Origin: Candidatus Poseidoniaceae archaeon
GTDB lineage: Archaea > Thermoplasmatota > Poseidoniia > Poseidoniales > Poseidoniaceae
NCBI GenBank assembly: GCA_949372645.1
Contig: CASIAP010000004.1
Span: forward strand, 124,001 to 188,000
Direction of reading: 5' to 3'
DNA: 64,000 nucleotides
Position numbers and translations under genes: made by a program. Under the pieces are notes generated by a model. The model was not told the origin of the DNA. It saw nothing but the letters and a program-made list of their open reading frames with translations, and did no database searches. Shown piece after piece: positions 51,699 to 61,001 of this stretch (position 1 is the stretch's first letter; each line of letters starts with the position of its first letter).

Positions 51699-54548
51699 TC
51701 AAGCACCAACACTCTTGCGAGCTGCTTCAAGAGCATCATCGAGACCTTCTGGGTGAGAGCCGCCACCTTGTGCGAGTGTTGGACGACCGCCTCCACCACC
51801 TTTGATGTGATGTGAAATCTCTCGGAGTAAAACAACTGCATCATACCGTTCACTGGCAAGTGTATTTTCAGTAACGGCAATCATCAACTTTCCACCGCCT
51901 TCCTTGGAGCCAAGAACTGCAAGTGTTGGTTTTGAAGAATCAAGTGTAAGTTCCTTGAGCATTTTTGTCATTTTCTTGAGGTCACCGTTAACCTCCATTA
52001 TGGCGATACGGACACCATCGATTTCAGATGAATCTGAACCGCCACCAGCTGTACGCAAACGAACAATCTCTGCTTCAAGTTGCTCAATCATCTTTCTTTG
52101 GTCTTTCCATTCCGAGTAAAATCGTTCAGATGCTTTGGGCAATTCATGCGATGGAATACCAAATGTATCACTCGCTTGTCGCAACAATGAATCTTGATTT
52201 CGAGCATACATCAACGCAGCTTGTCCTGCGACAATGTGGAGGCGTTCAACACCATCTTGAACTGCAGCGGAACGCATAATTCGAATTGACCCAATTTGAC
52301 CTGGTTCATCGTGATGTGTACCACCACAAGCCTGGATATCATGGTCTGCGATTCGAAGAATACGAATCGAATTACCTTTTGGTGCCCCACCTTGATACAA
52401 ATCAAAACCGTATTTCTTATCGGCATCTTTACGATTCAATTCTGTCTTCTCAGTTCGTTGCACTTGTCCGAGGATTTCATTTGCCAAGGACTCAATTGCA
52501 TCAAGGTCTTCACGGTTTAATCGGCTAAAGTGCGTAATATCAAGGCGGCCTGAATCTACTGATTTATTTGCTCCAGCTTGATAGATGTGAGGTCCAAGTA
52601 TTCGACGGGCTGCGCCTCCGACAATGTGAACTGCAGTGTGATGGTCCATCAATTGCTTTCGACGATTCCAATCAAGACTTCCATGAACCAAATCACCAGT
52701 CTCGAAAGGCCCATCTACTAAATGAAGAACATGTGAACCTACCTTCCGTGTATCAAGAACGCGATGATGTATTGAATCAGTAAATAATCGGCCATAGTCA
52801 CCTTCTTGACCTCCGCCTTCGGGGTAGAAACACGTTTTGTCAAGAACAATTCCATGCGTTGCACCAGTGGGAAGGTCGTCAGCGATGAGCGGTAAACATG
52901 CAAGAACACTGGCATCAAATTCTCGCTGCTGAACATCTTCGTAATAGAGCGGAACTGTTGCGGGTAGTTGAGGGATCATCTCGACAAGTGCAATCTCTTC
53001 AATTGCTTGTGCTGCTTGTTTAGCGATACGAGCATGACGTTCTGCCATTTCTGCTGCGAAACCTGTACGAATTCGGACATTCTTCCAACCGGCGTTCTTT
53101 GCTAATGCGACGACCATGTCAGGCGCTAGGCCATGAGAATCATTCAGTTGGAAAAGAATTTCATCTGGAATAGATTCAGAATCATTTGGGATGCCTTTGA
53201 GTTGAGTAGTGATAACATTGCCACCTTTGCGAATCATCTCTTCATATCGTTCCTCTTCGAGTTGTAGAATTCCGAGCAGGCCGTCATGAGTTTGTTTCAT
53301 CGCTTGACCGCCAAGGTTGATCGAGAGATGATGCTCCGCAAGTTCCGAAAGTGAAACCTTCAGCCCGAGATCATCGCGAAGACGCAAGGTTCGACGGGCA
53401 AGCATTCGGGCAAGGTAACCTGCTTTGGTATTCGAAGGAACTAATCCATCACCCAACATATTGCTCAAAGCATGAAGATGATCGGGTATGGCATAAATTT
53501 TTGAGAGAGGCTCAGTGACCGCTGAGAATTGTTCTGAGGTCACGGTAATACCCCGTTCGCCCAAACGGCGTAAGAAAGTGATACGGAGTTCTTCAGCATC
53601 GACTCCAGGTTCAATGTTCATAATTCCATTGAGGCGGCTCATTTCACCGAGCAATGCATCCAAGTCAAGTTCAGGCCACTGAGAGGTAATTGAAGTGAAA
53701 CCTGTCAACTCTTTGAGCCACGAAACCGTCTCGGGGTAAATTGCCTCATAGATGGTGGGGGTTCCTGCTGCAGCCCAGCAAAAACGCTCCAAGCCATAGC
53801 CCGTGTCAATAATTTGCATATCCATTTCACGGTAGAAATCACCTTTCAATTCGATATCACCATCGGGATGTTCTTCAAGATTCATGAACACTAATGTTGC
53901 TAATTCAAGTCCACCAACAATGACTTCAACCGCAGCACCAGCATTTCCACCACCACACCAAGGATTCTCCACATAAGTGATTTCCTTGGAAGCAATATTG
54001 AACGTCTTGGTCAACAAATCGTGACAATATTGAACACATTCTTCCATCCAATAGTAGTTTTTCCCTTCTTTTGGACGGTTGAACACGTGATGTGCCATCA
54101 TTTCAAAGGTCGTCAAGTGGCGACCGGAGCGGCCAACAGCGTCGACATCTGTTAAACGGATACATGGTTGAGAAATCGTCAAAGGATTTGCAGGAGGTTC
54201 AACTTCACCAGAAGTAACATGAGGTTGGAAATCAGCAATCGAAGCAATGGTCAAATGAATATCATCTCGCCATCTTGCCAAAACTGGATAGGGTTCAACA
54301 CGTGTATGTTCGACGTTTTCAAAGAAATTCAGAAAGGCTTCACGCATAGCATCCTTCAATGCTTTACCTCGCATGGGGTATCCTTCAATAAGGGGAGCTC
54401 CAATGAATGTATACTCATCTTCTGTGGTATCACCACAAGTCTCACGTGAAGGGTCAGTGGTCCAAAACCAAAGGTCTGTGATTCGACATTGGTTCCGAAC
54501 AAAACCCTCGTTTTTGAACACTGCTAAATCAATCGGTGGTAATCCCAT
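51699..54548 (-). CDS. alaS: Alanyl-tRNA synthetase, archaeal type
   Basis: Class II synthetase charging tRNA-Ala, 949 residues. The archaeal form is seen by the DLWFWTTDPSRETCGDTTEDEYTFIG start and by length. Class II core: TRVEPYPVLARWRDDIH (motif 2 region) and GYGLERFCWAAAGTPTIYEAIYP (motif 3). The editing domain has the zinc ligands HHTAVHIVGGAARR and ACGGTHHDEPGQIGSIRI. The C-Ala domain ends with KGGGGGRPTLAQGGG. ATG 54548 has GGGGAG upstream. Confidence 0.95.
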   Translation of the reverse strand: MGLPPIDLAVFKNEGFVRNQCRITDLWFWTTDPSRETCGDTTEDEYTFIGAPLIEGYPMRGKALKDAMREAFLNFFENVEHTRVEPYPVLARWRDDIHLTIASIADFQPHVTSGEVEPPANPLTISQPCIRLTDVDAVGRSGRHLTTFEMMAHHVFNRPKEGKNYYWMEECVQYCHDLLTKTFNIASKEITYVENPWCGGGNAGAAVEVIVGGLELATLVFMNLEEHPDGDIELKGDFYREMDMQIIDTGYGLERFCWAAAGTPTIYEAIYPETVSWLKELTGFTSITSQWPELDLDALLGEMSRLNGIMNIEPGVDAEELRITFLRRLGERGITVTSEQFSAVTEPLSKIYAIPDHLHALSNMLGDGLVPSNTKAGYLARMLARRTLRLRDDLGLKVSLSELAEHHLSINLGGQAMKQTHDGLLGILQLEEERYEEMIRKGGNVITTQLKGIPNDSESIPDEILFQLNDSHGLAPDMVVALAKNAGWKNVRIRTGFAAEMAERHARIAKQAAQAIEEIALVEMIPQLPATVPLYYEDVQQREFDASVLACLPLIADDLPTGATHGIVLDKTCFYPEGGGQEGDYGRLFTDSIHHRVLDTRKVGSHVLHLVDGPFETGDLVHGSLDWNRRKQLMDHHTAVHIVGGAARRILGPHIYQAGANKSVDSGRLDITHFSRLNREDLDAIESLANEILGQVQRTEKTELNRKDADKKYGFDLYQGGAPKGNSIRILRIADHDIQACGGTHHDEPGQIGSIRIMRSAAVQDGVERLHIVAGQAALMYARNQDSLLRQASDTFGIPSHELPKASERFYSEWKDQRKMIEQLEAEIVRLRTAGGGSDSSEIDGVRIAIMEVNGDLKKMTKMLKELTLDSSKPTLAVLGSKEGGGKLMIAVTENTLASERYDAVVLLREISHHIKGGGGGRPTLAQGGGSHPEGLDDALEAARKSVGA

Positions 54549-54648
54549 ATGACTCTTCTCCCCAAAGGAACAAGTCGCCGACTAAGCGATACATCTTGAA
54601 ACCTATGGGTCTTTTAATGCGGAAACGAAGAACAATCCTCAAAGGGGA

Positions 54649-56142
54649 ATGACTCGACCAGTGACTATGGCCGATGATTGGCGTGATTATCTCACCTCTG
54701 AAGGTGACGGCACCATGCGCATCAAAGCCCATGGTCGAATGAAAGTAGATGCTCGCCTGGTCACTGATGAAGCACATCTTCTCAAACACGCAGATGACCG
54801 TGGCCCTGAACAACTCATCAATGCAGCAAGTCTTCCAGGAATTGTTGGAGAAGCATGGGGTATGGCGGATTGGCATTTTGGCTACGGCCTTCCGATCGGT
54901 GGAGTCATAGCAACCGATACTGAACAAGGAGACTTTGGGGGTGCAATATCTCCAGGAGGTGTTGGTTTTGACATCAATTGTGGCGTTCGAATGTTAGCGC
55001 TCGATGCTACTGAAAAGGACATACCAAATCTCAAAAAACTCGCAGGACGTTTAGCGGGAAGAATACCTGCGGGCGCCTCAGGAAAAGGTGGACTCGACAT
55101 CACCATGAGTGACCTCGACAACATCATCCAAGGCGGTGCGCCGGCTGCGATTGAACTCGGCTATGGCTACGATGAAGATTTGAGACATCTCGAATCTGGT
55201 GGACAACTGGAAACGATTGATGCAGAGATTTCTCAACGTGCAAGAGAGCGTGGATTGCGTGCACTTGGAACATTAGGGAGTGGAAATCATTTTTTGGAAT
55301 TACAAACGGTTGGAAAAACGGTCGATGCTACAACTGCCGAAAAGTGGGGATTGTATGAAGGGCAAATTGTCGCAATGATCCATTCAGGTTCACGGGGACT
55401 TGGCCATCAAGTATGCAGCGACCATGTACGAAGTCTTGAACGGAGATATAAACAACAAGGCAACATATGGGTTGATGAAGAATGGGGATATGAACTGGCT
55501 GACCGCCAATTAGCATCTGCTCCATTCCATTCACCTCAAGGTCAAGCTTACTTTGACGGGATGAACGCTGCTGCCAATTTTGCATTTGCGAATCGAAGTG
55601 CTCTTGCTCATCGTTTGCGTGAAGTTCTTCGATTGGAGATGGGTGAAGATGGAGAAGCAAAGACCCTCTACGACGTAGCACACAACATTGCCAAAGTCGA
55701 AATTCATCGAATTGATGGAAAGGGATGCACGTGCTGTGTCCATCGTAAAGGCGCCACACGAGCATTCAGTGGCGACAGTCCGGAAATGAAACATTCGAAC
55801 CATCTCTCTGGGCAACCTGTTCTTATCCCCGGTGACATGGGAACAGGTTCATGGGTCATGGCAGGACCAAAAAATGGTCAAAACATCGCCTTCGGTTCTT
55901 CTTGCCATGGTGCTGGCCGAGCCATGTCGCGCAGTAAGGCAAAACAAACAATTGATGGAAAAGCATTGAAATTGGAACTAGAAAGCAGAGGTATTCGAAT
56001 ACATGCATCAACACCAAATGTGTTGTCGGAAGAAGCACCAGATGCCTACAAAGATGTTGATGACGTTATCGATTTAACTGCAAAAGCAGGATTGGCACGA
56101 CCCGTTGTCCGATTGAATCCGCTAGCAGTTATCAAAGGATAA
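54649..56142 (+). CDS. rtcB: RtcB tRNA-splicing ligase
   Basis: GTP- and Mn-dependent RNA ligase that joins 2',3'-cyclic phosphate and 5'-OH ends, the ligation step after EndA. 497 residues. GVGFDINCGVRML (metal Cys and Asp), GSGNHFLELQ, HSGSRGLGHQV, DVAHNIAKVE, VHRKGATRAF, PGDMGTGSWVM and SSCHGAGRAMSRSKAKQ (with the guanylated His) are all present. ATG 54667 is an alternative start. AGGGG lies directly before ATG 54649, closer than usual. EndA is in this window but far away, so co-transcription is not shown. Confidence 0.95.
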   Translation: MTRPVTMADDWRDYLTSEGDGTMRIKAHGRMKVDARLVTDEAHLLKHADDRGPEQLINAASLPGIVGEAWGMADWHFGYGLPIGGVIATDTEQGDFGGAISPGGVGFDINCGVRMLALDATEKDIPNLKKLAGRLAGRIPAGASGKGGLDITMSDLDNIIQGGAPAAIELGYGYDEDLRHLESGGQLETIDAEISQRARERGLRALGTLGSGNHFLELQTVGKTVDATTAEKWGLYEGQIVAMIHSGSRGLGHQVCSDHVRSLERRYKQQGNIWVDEEWGYELADRQLASAPFHSPQGQAYFDGMNAAANFAFANRSALAHRLREVLRLEMGEDGEAKTLYDVAHNIAKVEIHRIDGKGCTCCVHRKGATRAFSGDSPEMKHSNHLSGQPVLIPGDMGTGSWVMAGPKNGQNIAFGSSCHGAGRAMSRSKAKQTIDGKALKLELESRGIRIHASTPNVLSEEAPDAYKDVDDVIDLTAKAGLARPVVRLNPLAVIKG

Positions 56143-56328
56143 TCACATGCAGTAATTATTTGCAGGTTGCCCCGGAATAGTCGGGGCAGCACCGCTGTGC
56201 ACTCCATCCGGTTCCTCACAAATTACGCTCAAGAGCGTATTCACAAGGTCTTTCAATTCATCTACTTGGCTCTGAAGATCACGAACTCGTTGCCGCATCT
56301 CCACTTTGTTTTCTCGCTCTCGCTCCAT
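56143..56328 (-). CDS. Small coiled-coil ORF abutting rtcB
   Basis: 61 residues starting MEREREN, with a heptad-like run VEMRQRVRDLQSQVDELKDLVNTLL (leucine/valine at regular spacing) that would form a coiled coil. The C-terminal 25 residues are polar and likely flexible. Its stop abuts the rtcB stop, so the genes meet end to end without space. Codon use looks real and the coiled coil is unlikely in noncoding DNA, but there is no second line of evidence. Many small basic coiled-coil proteins exist in archaea; function unknown. Confidence 0.45.
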   Translation of the reverse strand: MERERENKVEMRQRVRDLQSQVDELKDLVNTLLSVICEEPDGVHSGAAPTIPGQPANNYCM

Positions 56329-56445
56329 AGTATCCCATCCAGAGAAGTTGCCTTCTCCAATCTCGCATTTCTAAAAATCACCTTATAGCCTTTGAGGGGA
56401 TGCTCATGTTGAAAGGTCCATTTAATCAATTCATGAGTGACGCGA

Positions 56446-56457
56446 AGCGGTTATAAT
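56446..56457 (+). promoter_or_regulatory. Possible TATA box of tRNA-Thr
   Basis: GGTTATAATCC, about 30 bases upstream of the tRNA 5' end, in the archaeal TBP position. It lies between the coiled-coil ORF and the tRNA. Match by eye only. Confidence 0.45.
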
Positions 56458-56482
56458 CCACGTGTTGGTGGCCGTCTTTACT

Positions 56483-56554
56483 GCCACCGTGGCTTAGCGG
56501 TATAGCACCTCATTGGTAATGAGGAGGTCGCGAGTTCAATTCTCGCCGGTGGCT
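56483..56554 (+). tRNA. tRNA-Thr (anticodon GGT)
   Basis: Full cloverleaf. Acceptor GCCACCG pairs with CGGTGGC and is followed by discriminator T. The anticodon arm CCTCA-TTGGTAA-TGAGG puts GGT in the loop, giving threonine. T arm GCGAG-TTCAATT-CTCGC. D arm GC.TAGCGGTATAGC. No intron, and the CCA end is not encoded. Confidence 0.93.
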
Positions 56555-56620
56555 CCTGTATTGACCTCGGTTAAACGAGCACTGTTGTGGATTGAAAAAT
56601 CGAGTAAAAGGCAATTAAAG

Positions 56621-56703
56621 CGCCGAGAGAGAGATTTGAACTCCCGAATCCAAAGGAAACACGATTTCCAGTCGCGCGCAATACCAGGCTATGCGATCTC
56701 GGC
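56621..56703 (-). tRNA. tRNA-Ser (anticodon GGA)
   Basis: Type II tRNA with a long variable arm. On the minus strand the acceptor GCCGAGA pairs with TCTCGGC, with discriminator G, as serine tRNAs have. The anticodon arm CGCGA-CTGGAAA-TCGTG has GGA in the loop. Variable arm TTTCCTTTGGATTC, T arm GGGAG-TTCAAAT-CTCTC. It converges on tRNA-Thr with 66 bases between. Confidence 0.93.
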
Positions 56704-56813
56704 TTATATTCCGCCGACTTAGCATTACCGTTTAACGCTCACCCATGAGAAGTTAGGCAACCTTCATCTGTTTCAATACAAAACGATTCAAAGGGTAACA
56801 ACTTCGGAAGTCT

Positions 56814-57947
56814 ATGAGCGAAGGGGTCCAAGCTCCAAGTGAACTTGATGAGGACCATCAAGTCCTACCATTTCGTTTACGAGATATGCAACCCTTGTTT
56901 TCTTTTTCCGAAGTCCATCCAATGGCAGAACCACTCGATAGGATTCAAGTCGAATTGCGTTTCCAATCAAAATTGGCTATACGCGAATGGGATCTCGAAC
57001 ATTGGGCAACAATCGGACTGGGAGTGTTGGCATTCCTTCTGGGTTCAATCTCACCTGAAATCCTCAGCGGAGGAGACCCGAGTAAGTATGGATTCGATGG
57101 CCTAGGGGCTGTTGGTGGATTCGGGTACTTTCAAATGCTACTTTCATTCGTAGCCTGGGCACTCTTTACCATGCAGTTGTGGCGTTTGTTCCCAATTATG
57201 AGAATCCATGCGATCTCTTTACTGTTCTTTTGGAACATGACTGTGCTTGCACAAATCCTGTATCATAAAACACAAATTAATTTCCCCTTCGATGCGAGTC
57301 TCGGAGGCCTGCTGGAAGGCACTTTAGCAACTTTGGTCGTAATATTTTTCATTTACTACTTCGTCAAAGCAGTCGTTGAAACACGTGATTACCATGTCGA
57401 GGAATACCATGTTCATGAGGACGTTCGGTTAATGGAAATGGAAATGTCAGAGCATTCTCTACGAGGATGGGGATTTATTGTCGCACTATGGTTCGTATTA
57501 ATTACCGTTTCAGCATGGTCTGGCGCCCATTTTGTGTCTGAAAGGGGGGCTGAACGAATGAGTTCATTAGTTCTACACATATTTACAGGAAGCATTTCTA
57601 TTCCTCTCTTTATCGGATTCATATGGTATCCACAACGAATGCTCGGAACTGGTGCACAAGTACAAACCCGAGCTGCTATAAACGCTAAAATGGAGCTGGA
57701 TGGAACTGATTCAATCGCTGATGGGGGCGAATCTCGATGTCCTGAATGCGAAACACAAATTGAAATTGTTCGGAATGAAGATGGCGTGCTTACGGTGCCC
57801 TGTCTAACCGAAGGATGTTCAGCGAAGAATCTCATTGGTTCGGAGTGTCAACTCTGTTCAATCGTCGCATCAACACGCTTCGATTGTCCACAATGTGGCA
57901 TCAATGCGCCAGCTCTTGAGTTCCTACCAGACGTGGAGGCATGGTAA
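56814..57947 (+). CDS. Six-helix membrane protein with C-terminal zinc ribbons
   Basis: 377 residues. A polar N-terminus (1-60) is followed by about six helices near 65-80, 100-120, 125-145, 163-185, 220-240 and 255-275. The C-terminal 85 residues are soluble with CPEC...CLTEGC and CQLC...CPQC, a set of eight Cys in two zinc-ribbon-like pairs. The family is unknown. Its TAA overlaps the start of the SufS-like gene (ATGGTAATGG), so the two are translationally coupled. A role in sulfur or metal traffic is inferred from that context only. Confidence 0.75.
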   Translation: MSEGVQAPSELDEDHQVLPFRLRDMQPLFSFSEVHPMAEPLDRIQVELRFQSKLAIREWDLEHWATIGLGVLAFLLGSISPEILSGGDPSKYGFDGLGAVGGFGYFQMLLSFVAWALFTMQLWRLFPIMRIHAISLLFFWNMTVLAQILYHKTQINFPFDASLGGLLEGTLATLVVIFFIYYFVKAVVETRDYHVEEYHVHEDVRLMEMEMSEHSLRGWGFIVALWFVLITVSAWSGAHFVSERGAERMSSLVLHIFTGSISIPLFIGFIWYPQRMLGTGAQVQTRAAINAKMELDGTDSIADGGESRCPECETQIEIVRNEDGVLTVPCLTEGCSAKNLIGSECQLCSIVASTRFDCPQCGINAPALEFLPDVEAW

Positions 57948-59164
57948 TGGATTTTAGAAAATTACGTGAAGACTTTCCAACTTTGAGGGCTGAAAATGCT
58001 CCTGCGTACTTGGATAATGCCTGCGTGACCTTAAAACCGGACTCAGTGGTAAATTCAATCCATGAATATTATACAAAAAACCCTGGGTGTGGAGGCCGAT
58101 CTGTACATCGATATGGAACAAGAGTGGCACAAGCAGTATCTCGTTCACGTTCACATTTGCAACACTTTTTGAATGCTGAATCGGCAAAGGAAGTCATCTT
58201 TACTCGCAACGCAACGCATTCACTCAATCAGGTTGCGCATGGATTGTCATGGGGAAAAGGGGACATCGTACTCACTACAGACCGTGAACATAACTCCAAT
58301 TTAGTACCTTGGCTTCAACTCGAACAAGAACAAGGAATTGATCATCGAGTCGTTACTTCTCATGCAGATAATACATTCGATATGGAGGCTTTTGAAAAAT
58401 CATGTGCCGATGCAGGATCAAAATTAAAGCTCGTCTCGATGAGTCATGTAGGCAATCTCGATGGAGTGAAGATTCCACTTAAAGAAATCACTAAAGTTGT
58501 CCATGACCATGGGGCACTCATATGTGTTGATGGTGCCCAATCAACCCCTCACATGAAAGTCGATGTTCAAGATCTAGACATCGACTTTTTAGCATTTTCA
58601 ATACATAAAATGTGTGGACCTTCTGGAATGGGTGGGCTTTGGGGCCGTTATGATTTGCTCGATGGCCTCAGAACAATTCAATCTGGTGGCCAAACTGTCG
58701 AAACAACAACCTACGATTCAATAAAATGGGCCTCTCCTCCAGCTCGGTTTGAAGGTGGATTAGGAAACTTCTCTGGGATGATTGCGACTGGAGCTGCCAT
58801 AGAATACCTTTCAGATATTGATCTTGATGAGGTTTTAGAGCATGAAACCCGTCTGAACCAAATCATGACCGACGGCATCAAAGATTTGCCAAATGTAGAG
58901 ATTATTGGGCCCCTCGATGCTCGTAAGCGTGGCGGGATTTGTTCAATTCTCATGGGTGAGCTTCCCGTTCATGATATCGCTCTTTTATTGGATGAGGCTG
59001 CAGGTGTCATGGTTCGAAGCGGACAACATTGTGTTCATTCTTGGTTCAATTCAAGAGGCCATCAACATGGGTCTTTACGCGCCTCGTCTTATCTTTACAA
59101 CACTGAAGATGAGGCGAGACTCTTTGCAGAAACATTCACTGAGGCAGTGAATGCATTTAGTTGA
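57941..59164 (+). CDS. Class V aminotransferase, SufS-like cysteine desulfurase
   Basis: PLP enzyme of 407 residues related to SufS, which takes sulfur from cysteine to form a persulfide. AYLDNACVTLKP, FTRNATHSLN, DREHNSNLVPW, CVDGAQSTPH and PLP lysine Lys223 in SIHKMCGPSGMGGL are present. The persulfide Cys is Cys364 in RSGQHCVHSWF. The usual RG[IV]HR at the dimer interface reads CGGRSVHRYG here. No SufE or SufU partner is near; a related desulfurase/selenocysteine lyase is possible. ATG 57941 or ATG 57947 can start it, both overlapping the membrane gene before. Confidence 0.85.
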   Translation: MVMDFRKLREDFPTLRAENAPAYLDNACVTLKPDSVVNSIHEYYTKNPGCGGRSVHRYGTRVAQAVSRSRSHLQHFLNAESAKEVIFTRNATHSLNQVAHGLSWGKGDIVLTTDREHNSNLVPWLQLEQEQGIDHRVVTSHADNTFDMEAFEKSCADAGSKLKLVSMSHVGNLDGVKIPLKEITKVVHDHGALICVDGAQSTPHMKVDVQDLDIDFLAFSIHKMCGPSGMGGLWGRYDLLDGLRTIQSGGQTVETTTYDSIKWASPPARFEGGLGNFSGMIATGAAIEYLSDIDLDEVLEHETRLNQIMTDGIKDLPNVEIIGPLDARKRGGICSILMGELPVHDIALLLDEAAGVMVRSGQHCVHSWFNSRGHQHGSLRASSYLYNTEDEARLFAETFTEAVNAFS

Positions 59165-59177
59165 CGGGGGGGTAAAG

Positions 59178-60341
59178 ATGGAAGAAGGACTATTGGAAAC
59201 ATCTCTTGAGACACAGTATGAGGGTGGTGTCCCTGCTGTTCCTGTATTCGAAGAACAAAAGCCAAGACTCGATGATAATTTGGTATTTGTACAACGTGCA
59301 CTCTCATTCGGTATCGCTGTATTGATGATTTCTTCGATGATTTATATCGGATTCATTATATTTGGTGAAAATGGATTAGTCACCTATCGACCTGGAGACC
59401 AAGCGCTAGATTCACAAGAAATGTATTCAGATTTGATAGGTTTTTCTGGAACCGAACTCGATGGAAAGAATGTCCGAGTATGCATTGTCGATTCAGGCAT
59501 CATGATGAATCATGAAGATCTTGATTCATTTAATATCGTATTATGGAAAGATTTTATCAATGGAGATTCGAATCCATATGATGATAATGGTCACGGTACC
59601 AGTATGGCAGGCATTCTTGTCGCTGATGGGTGGATGAAGGGAATCGCACCTCGTGTTGATTTACTGGTTGCCAAGGCATTGGCGGAAGATGGCTCCGGTT
59701 CTGACGAAGTTGTAGCTGAAGCTATTGATTGGTGTGTGTCGAATGATGCAGATATCATCTCACTTTCACTCGGTGGGGCACCAGACCTCATACCATTCGA
59801 TCTTGGCACTGGACGTGGTGCTGATGAAGCGAGTAGCGACGCTATTGATCAAGGAGTCTTTGTGGTTGCTGCAGCCGGTAATGATGGAGGCGAAAACGAC
59901 GATGGCGATGTGTCGAATCCTTGCGGCGAACGTTTAGTCATATGCGTTGGCGGTGCAACTCAAACGGGTGAGCATTGGATTGGTTCCTCAACGGGTGACA
60001 ATAATGGCAATCTTGTCCCCCTGCTATTCCCACGTGGGGATCCTCACAAAAAGCCAGAACTGGTCGCTCCTGCTGAAAAAGTAGCCGTGATCAATTTCGA
60101 AGGTTCATGGTCACTTGTCGATGGAACGAGTGCTGCAACCGTGTTTGTGACTGGAGCGATTGCGCTATTGATTCAACAGAACCCAGAACTCGCTGACAGT
60201 ACATCCTCGACGAATTCCGAGCAAGTTAAAGAGTGGATTCAGCAAACAGTTGCACCTCAAGAAGGCCAATCAGGCCATGATAATGACTATGGCTACGGAC
60301 TGTTACAAATTCAAGCACTGCTTGATGCTGCAAATGCTTGA
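59178..60341 (+). CDS. Membrane-anchored subtilisin-like protease (S8)
   Basis: ATG 59178 (387 residues) with a G-rich site upstream is preferred over 59151. A single helix at residues 37-60 anchors the protein with the catalytic domain outside. The serine protease triad is seen: Asp105 in CIVDSGI, His139 in GHGTSMAG, and Ser318 in DGTSAAT, with the oxyanion Asn in AAAGNDGG. There is no pro-domain or long C-terminal extension. It overlaps or abuts the SufS-like gene but the link may be only positional. The task is likely surface proteolysis. Confidence 0.9.
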   Translation: MEEGLLETSLETQYEGGVPAVPVFEEQKPRLDDNLVFVQRALSFGIAVLMISSMIYIGFIIFGENGLVTYRPGDQALDSQEMYSDLIGFSGTELDGKNVRVCIVDSGIMMNHEDLDSFNIVLWKDFINGDSNPYDDNGHGTSMAGILVADGWMKGIAPRVDLLVAKALAEDGSGSDEVVAEAIDWCVSNDADIISLSLGGAPDLIPFDLGTGRGADEASSDAIDQGVFVVAAAGNDGGENDDGDVSNPCGERLVICVGGATQTGEHWIGSSTGDNNGNLVPLLFPRGDPHKKPELVAPAEKVAVINFEGSWSLVDGTSAATVFVTGAIALLIQQNPELADSTSSTNSEQVKEWIQQTVAPQEGQSGHDNDYGYGLLQIQALLDAANA

Positions 60342-60361
60342 TTGAATTCTCAAATTCAGCA

Positions 60362-60389
60362 GAAGGAGGCTTCTTGAAGTAAGGCTTCA
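60362..60389. promoter_or_regulatory. Two small inverted repeats between genes
   Basis: GAAG-GAGG-CTTC at 60362-60373 and TGAAG-TAAGG-CTTCA at 60375-60389, in the 73-base gap after the subtilase. They could be a terminator, processing sites or operators; there is no T-run after them. Weak on sequence alone. Confidence 0.25.
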
Positions 60390-60414
60390 CACGCTAAACT
60401 ACGGAGGCTGAAGG

Positions 60415-60990
60415 ATGTCATCAAAACAAGACAAACTCAACCGACTCTTATCGGGTGAATTTTCACCTGATGAAATCTCTAATGACCCCATGCTGGTGAG
60501 TCTGGCAGAACGGATTTACGGCGTCAAGATTGATCCAGTCGTGACGACAAAACCCCGGGATTTCTCACCAACTGAAGTAACACAATCGACTGTTGTAACT
60601 GAAGTGGCTCCGCCCACTGATATGTTAATTGAAGTGATAGGTGACCTTGCCCCAGCAATGCCACTTCCGGGCATTGAACTTCCACTCCCTGCCCTCATAC
60701 CTCCACTTGAAGTCAAGAAGAAAAAGGGATTAAGAAATTTGTTTCTCGTAGGCCTCGGATTTGTTTCACTGAACCTTATTGGGGTTTGGTCGTATGTCTT
60801 TGGAAGTTTTTGTAAAGCAGGAGATCTGTGTCCAACTGATGGTTATACGAGAATCAATTTGATGGAAATTTACAAAGTGAACTCAGGATATGGTTGGTCA
60901 GAACCTGTTCAGACTGGAGCATATGGTATTCCGGATATTATTGCTTTAGCCGTATGCGGTATTGCCCTTTTCATGATAATGCGCAAGTGA
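60415..60990 (+). CDS. Hypothetical membrane protein
   Basis: 191 residues from ATG 60415, with ACGGAGG upstream. A polar N-terminus (MSSKQDKLNRLLSGEFSPDEISND) is followed by a Pro/Thr/Val-rich linker (about residues 45-100), then helices near 105-125 and 168-188. Between them lies an outer loop with Cys residues (FCKAGDLCPTDGY). I recognise no family. It lies in the same direction as the subtilase and ends 11 bases before the next small membrane gene. Confidence 0.65.
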   Translation: MSSKQDKLNRLLSGEFSPDEISNDPMLVSLAERIYGVKIDPVVTTKPRDFSPTEVTQSTVVTEVAPPTDMLIEVIGDLAPAMPLPGIELPLPALIPPLEVKKKKGLRNLFLVGLGFVSLNLIGVWSYVFGSFCKAGDLCPTDGYTRINLMEIYKVNSGYGWSEPVQTGAYGIPDIIALAVCGIALFMIMRK

Positions 60991-61001
60991 GCGTGGTCGT
61001 C

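Noticed and set aside
56513-56722. ORF spanning tRNA-Thr and tRNA-Ser
   Set aside because: It runs over two clear cloverleaf genes and has no protein-like features.
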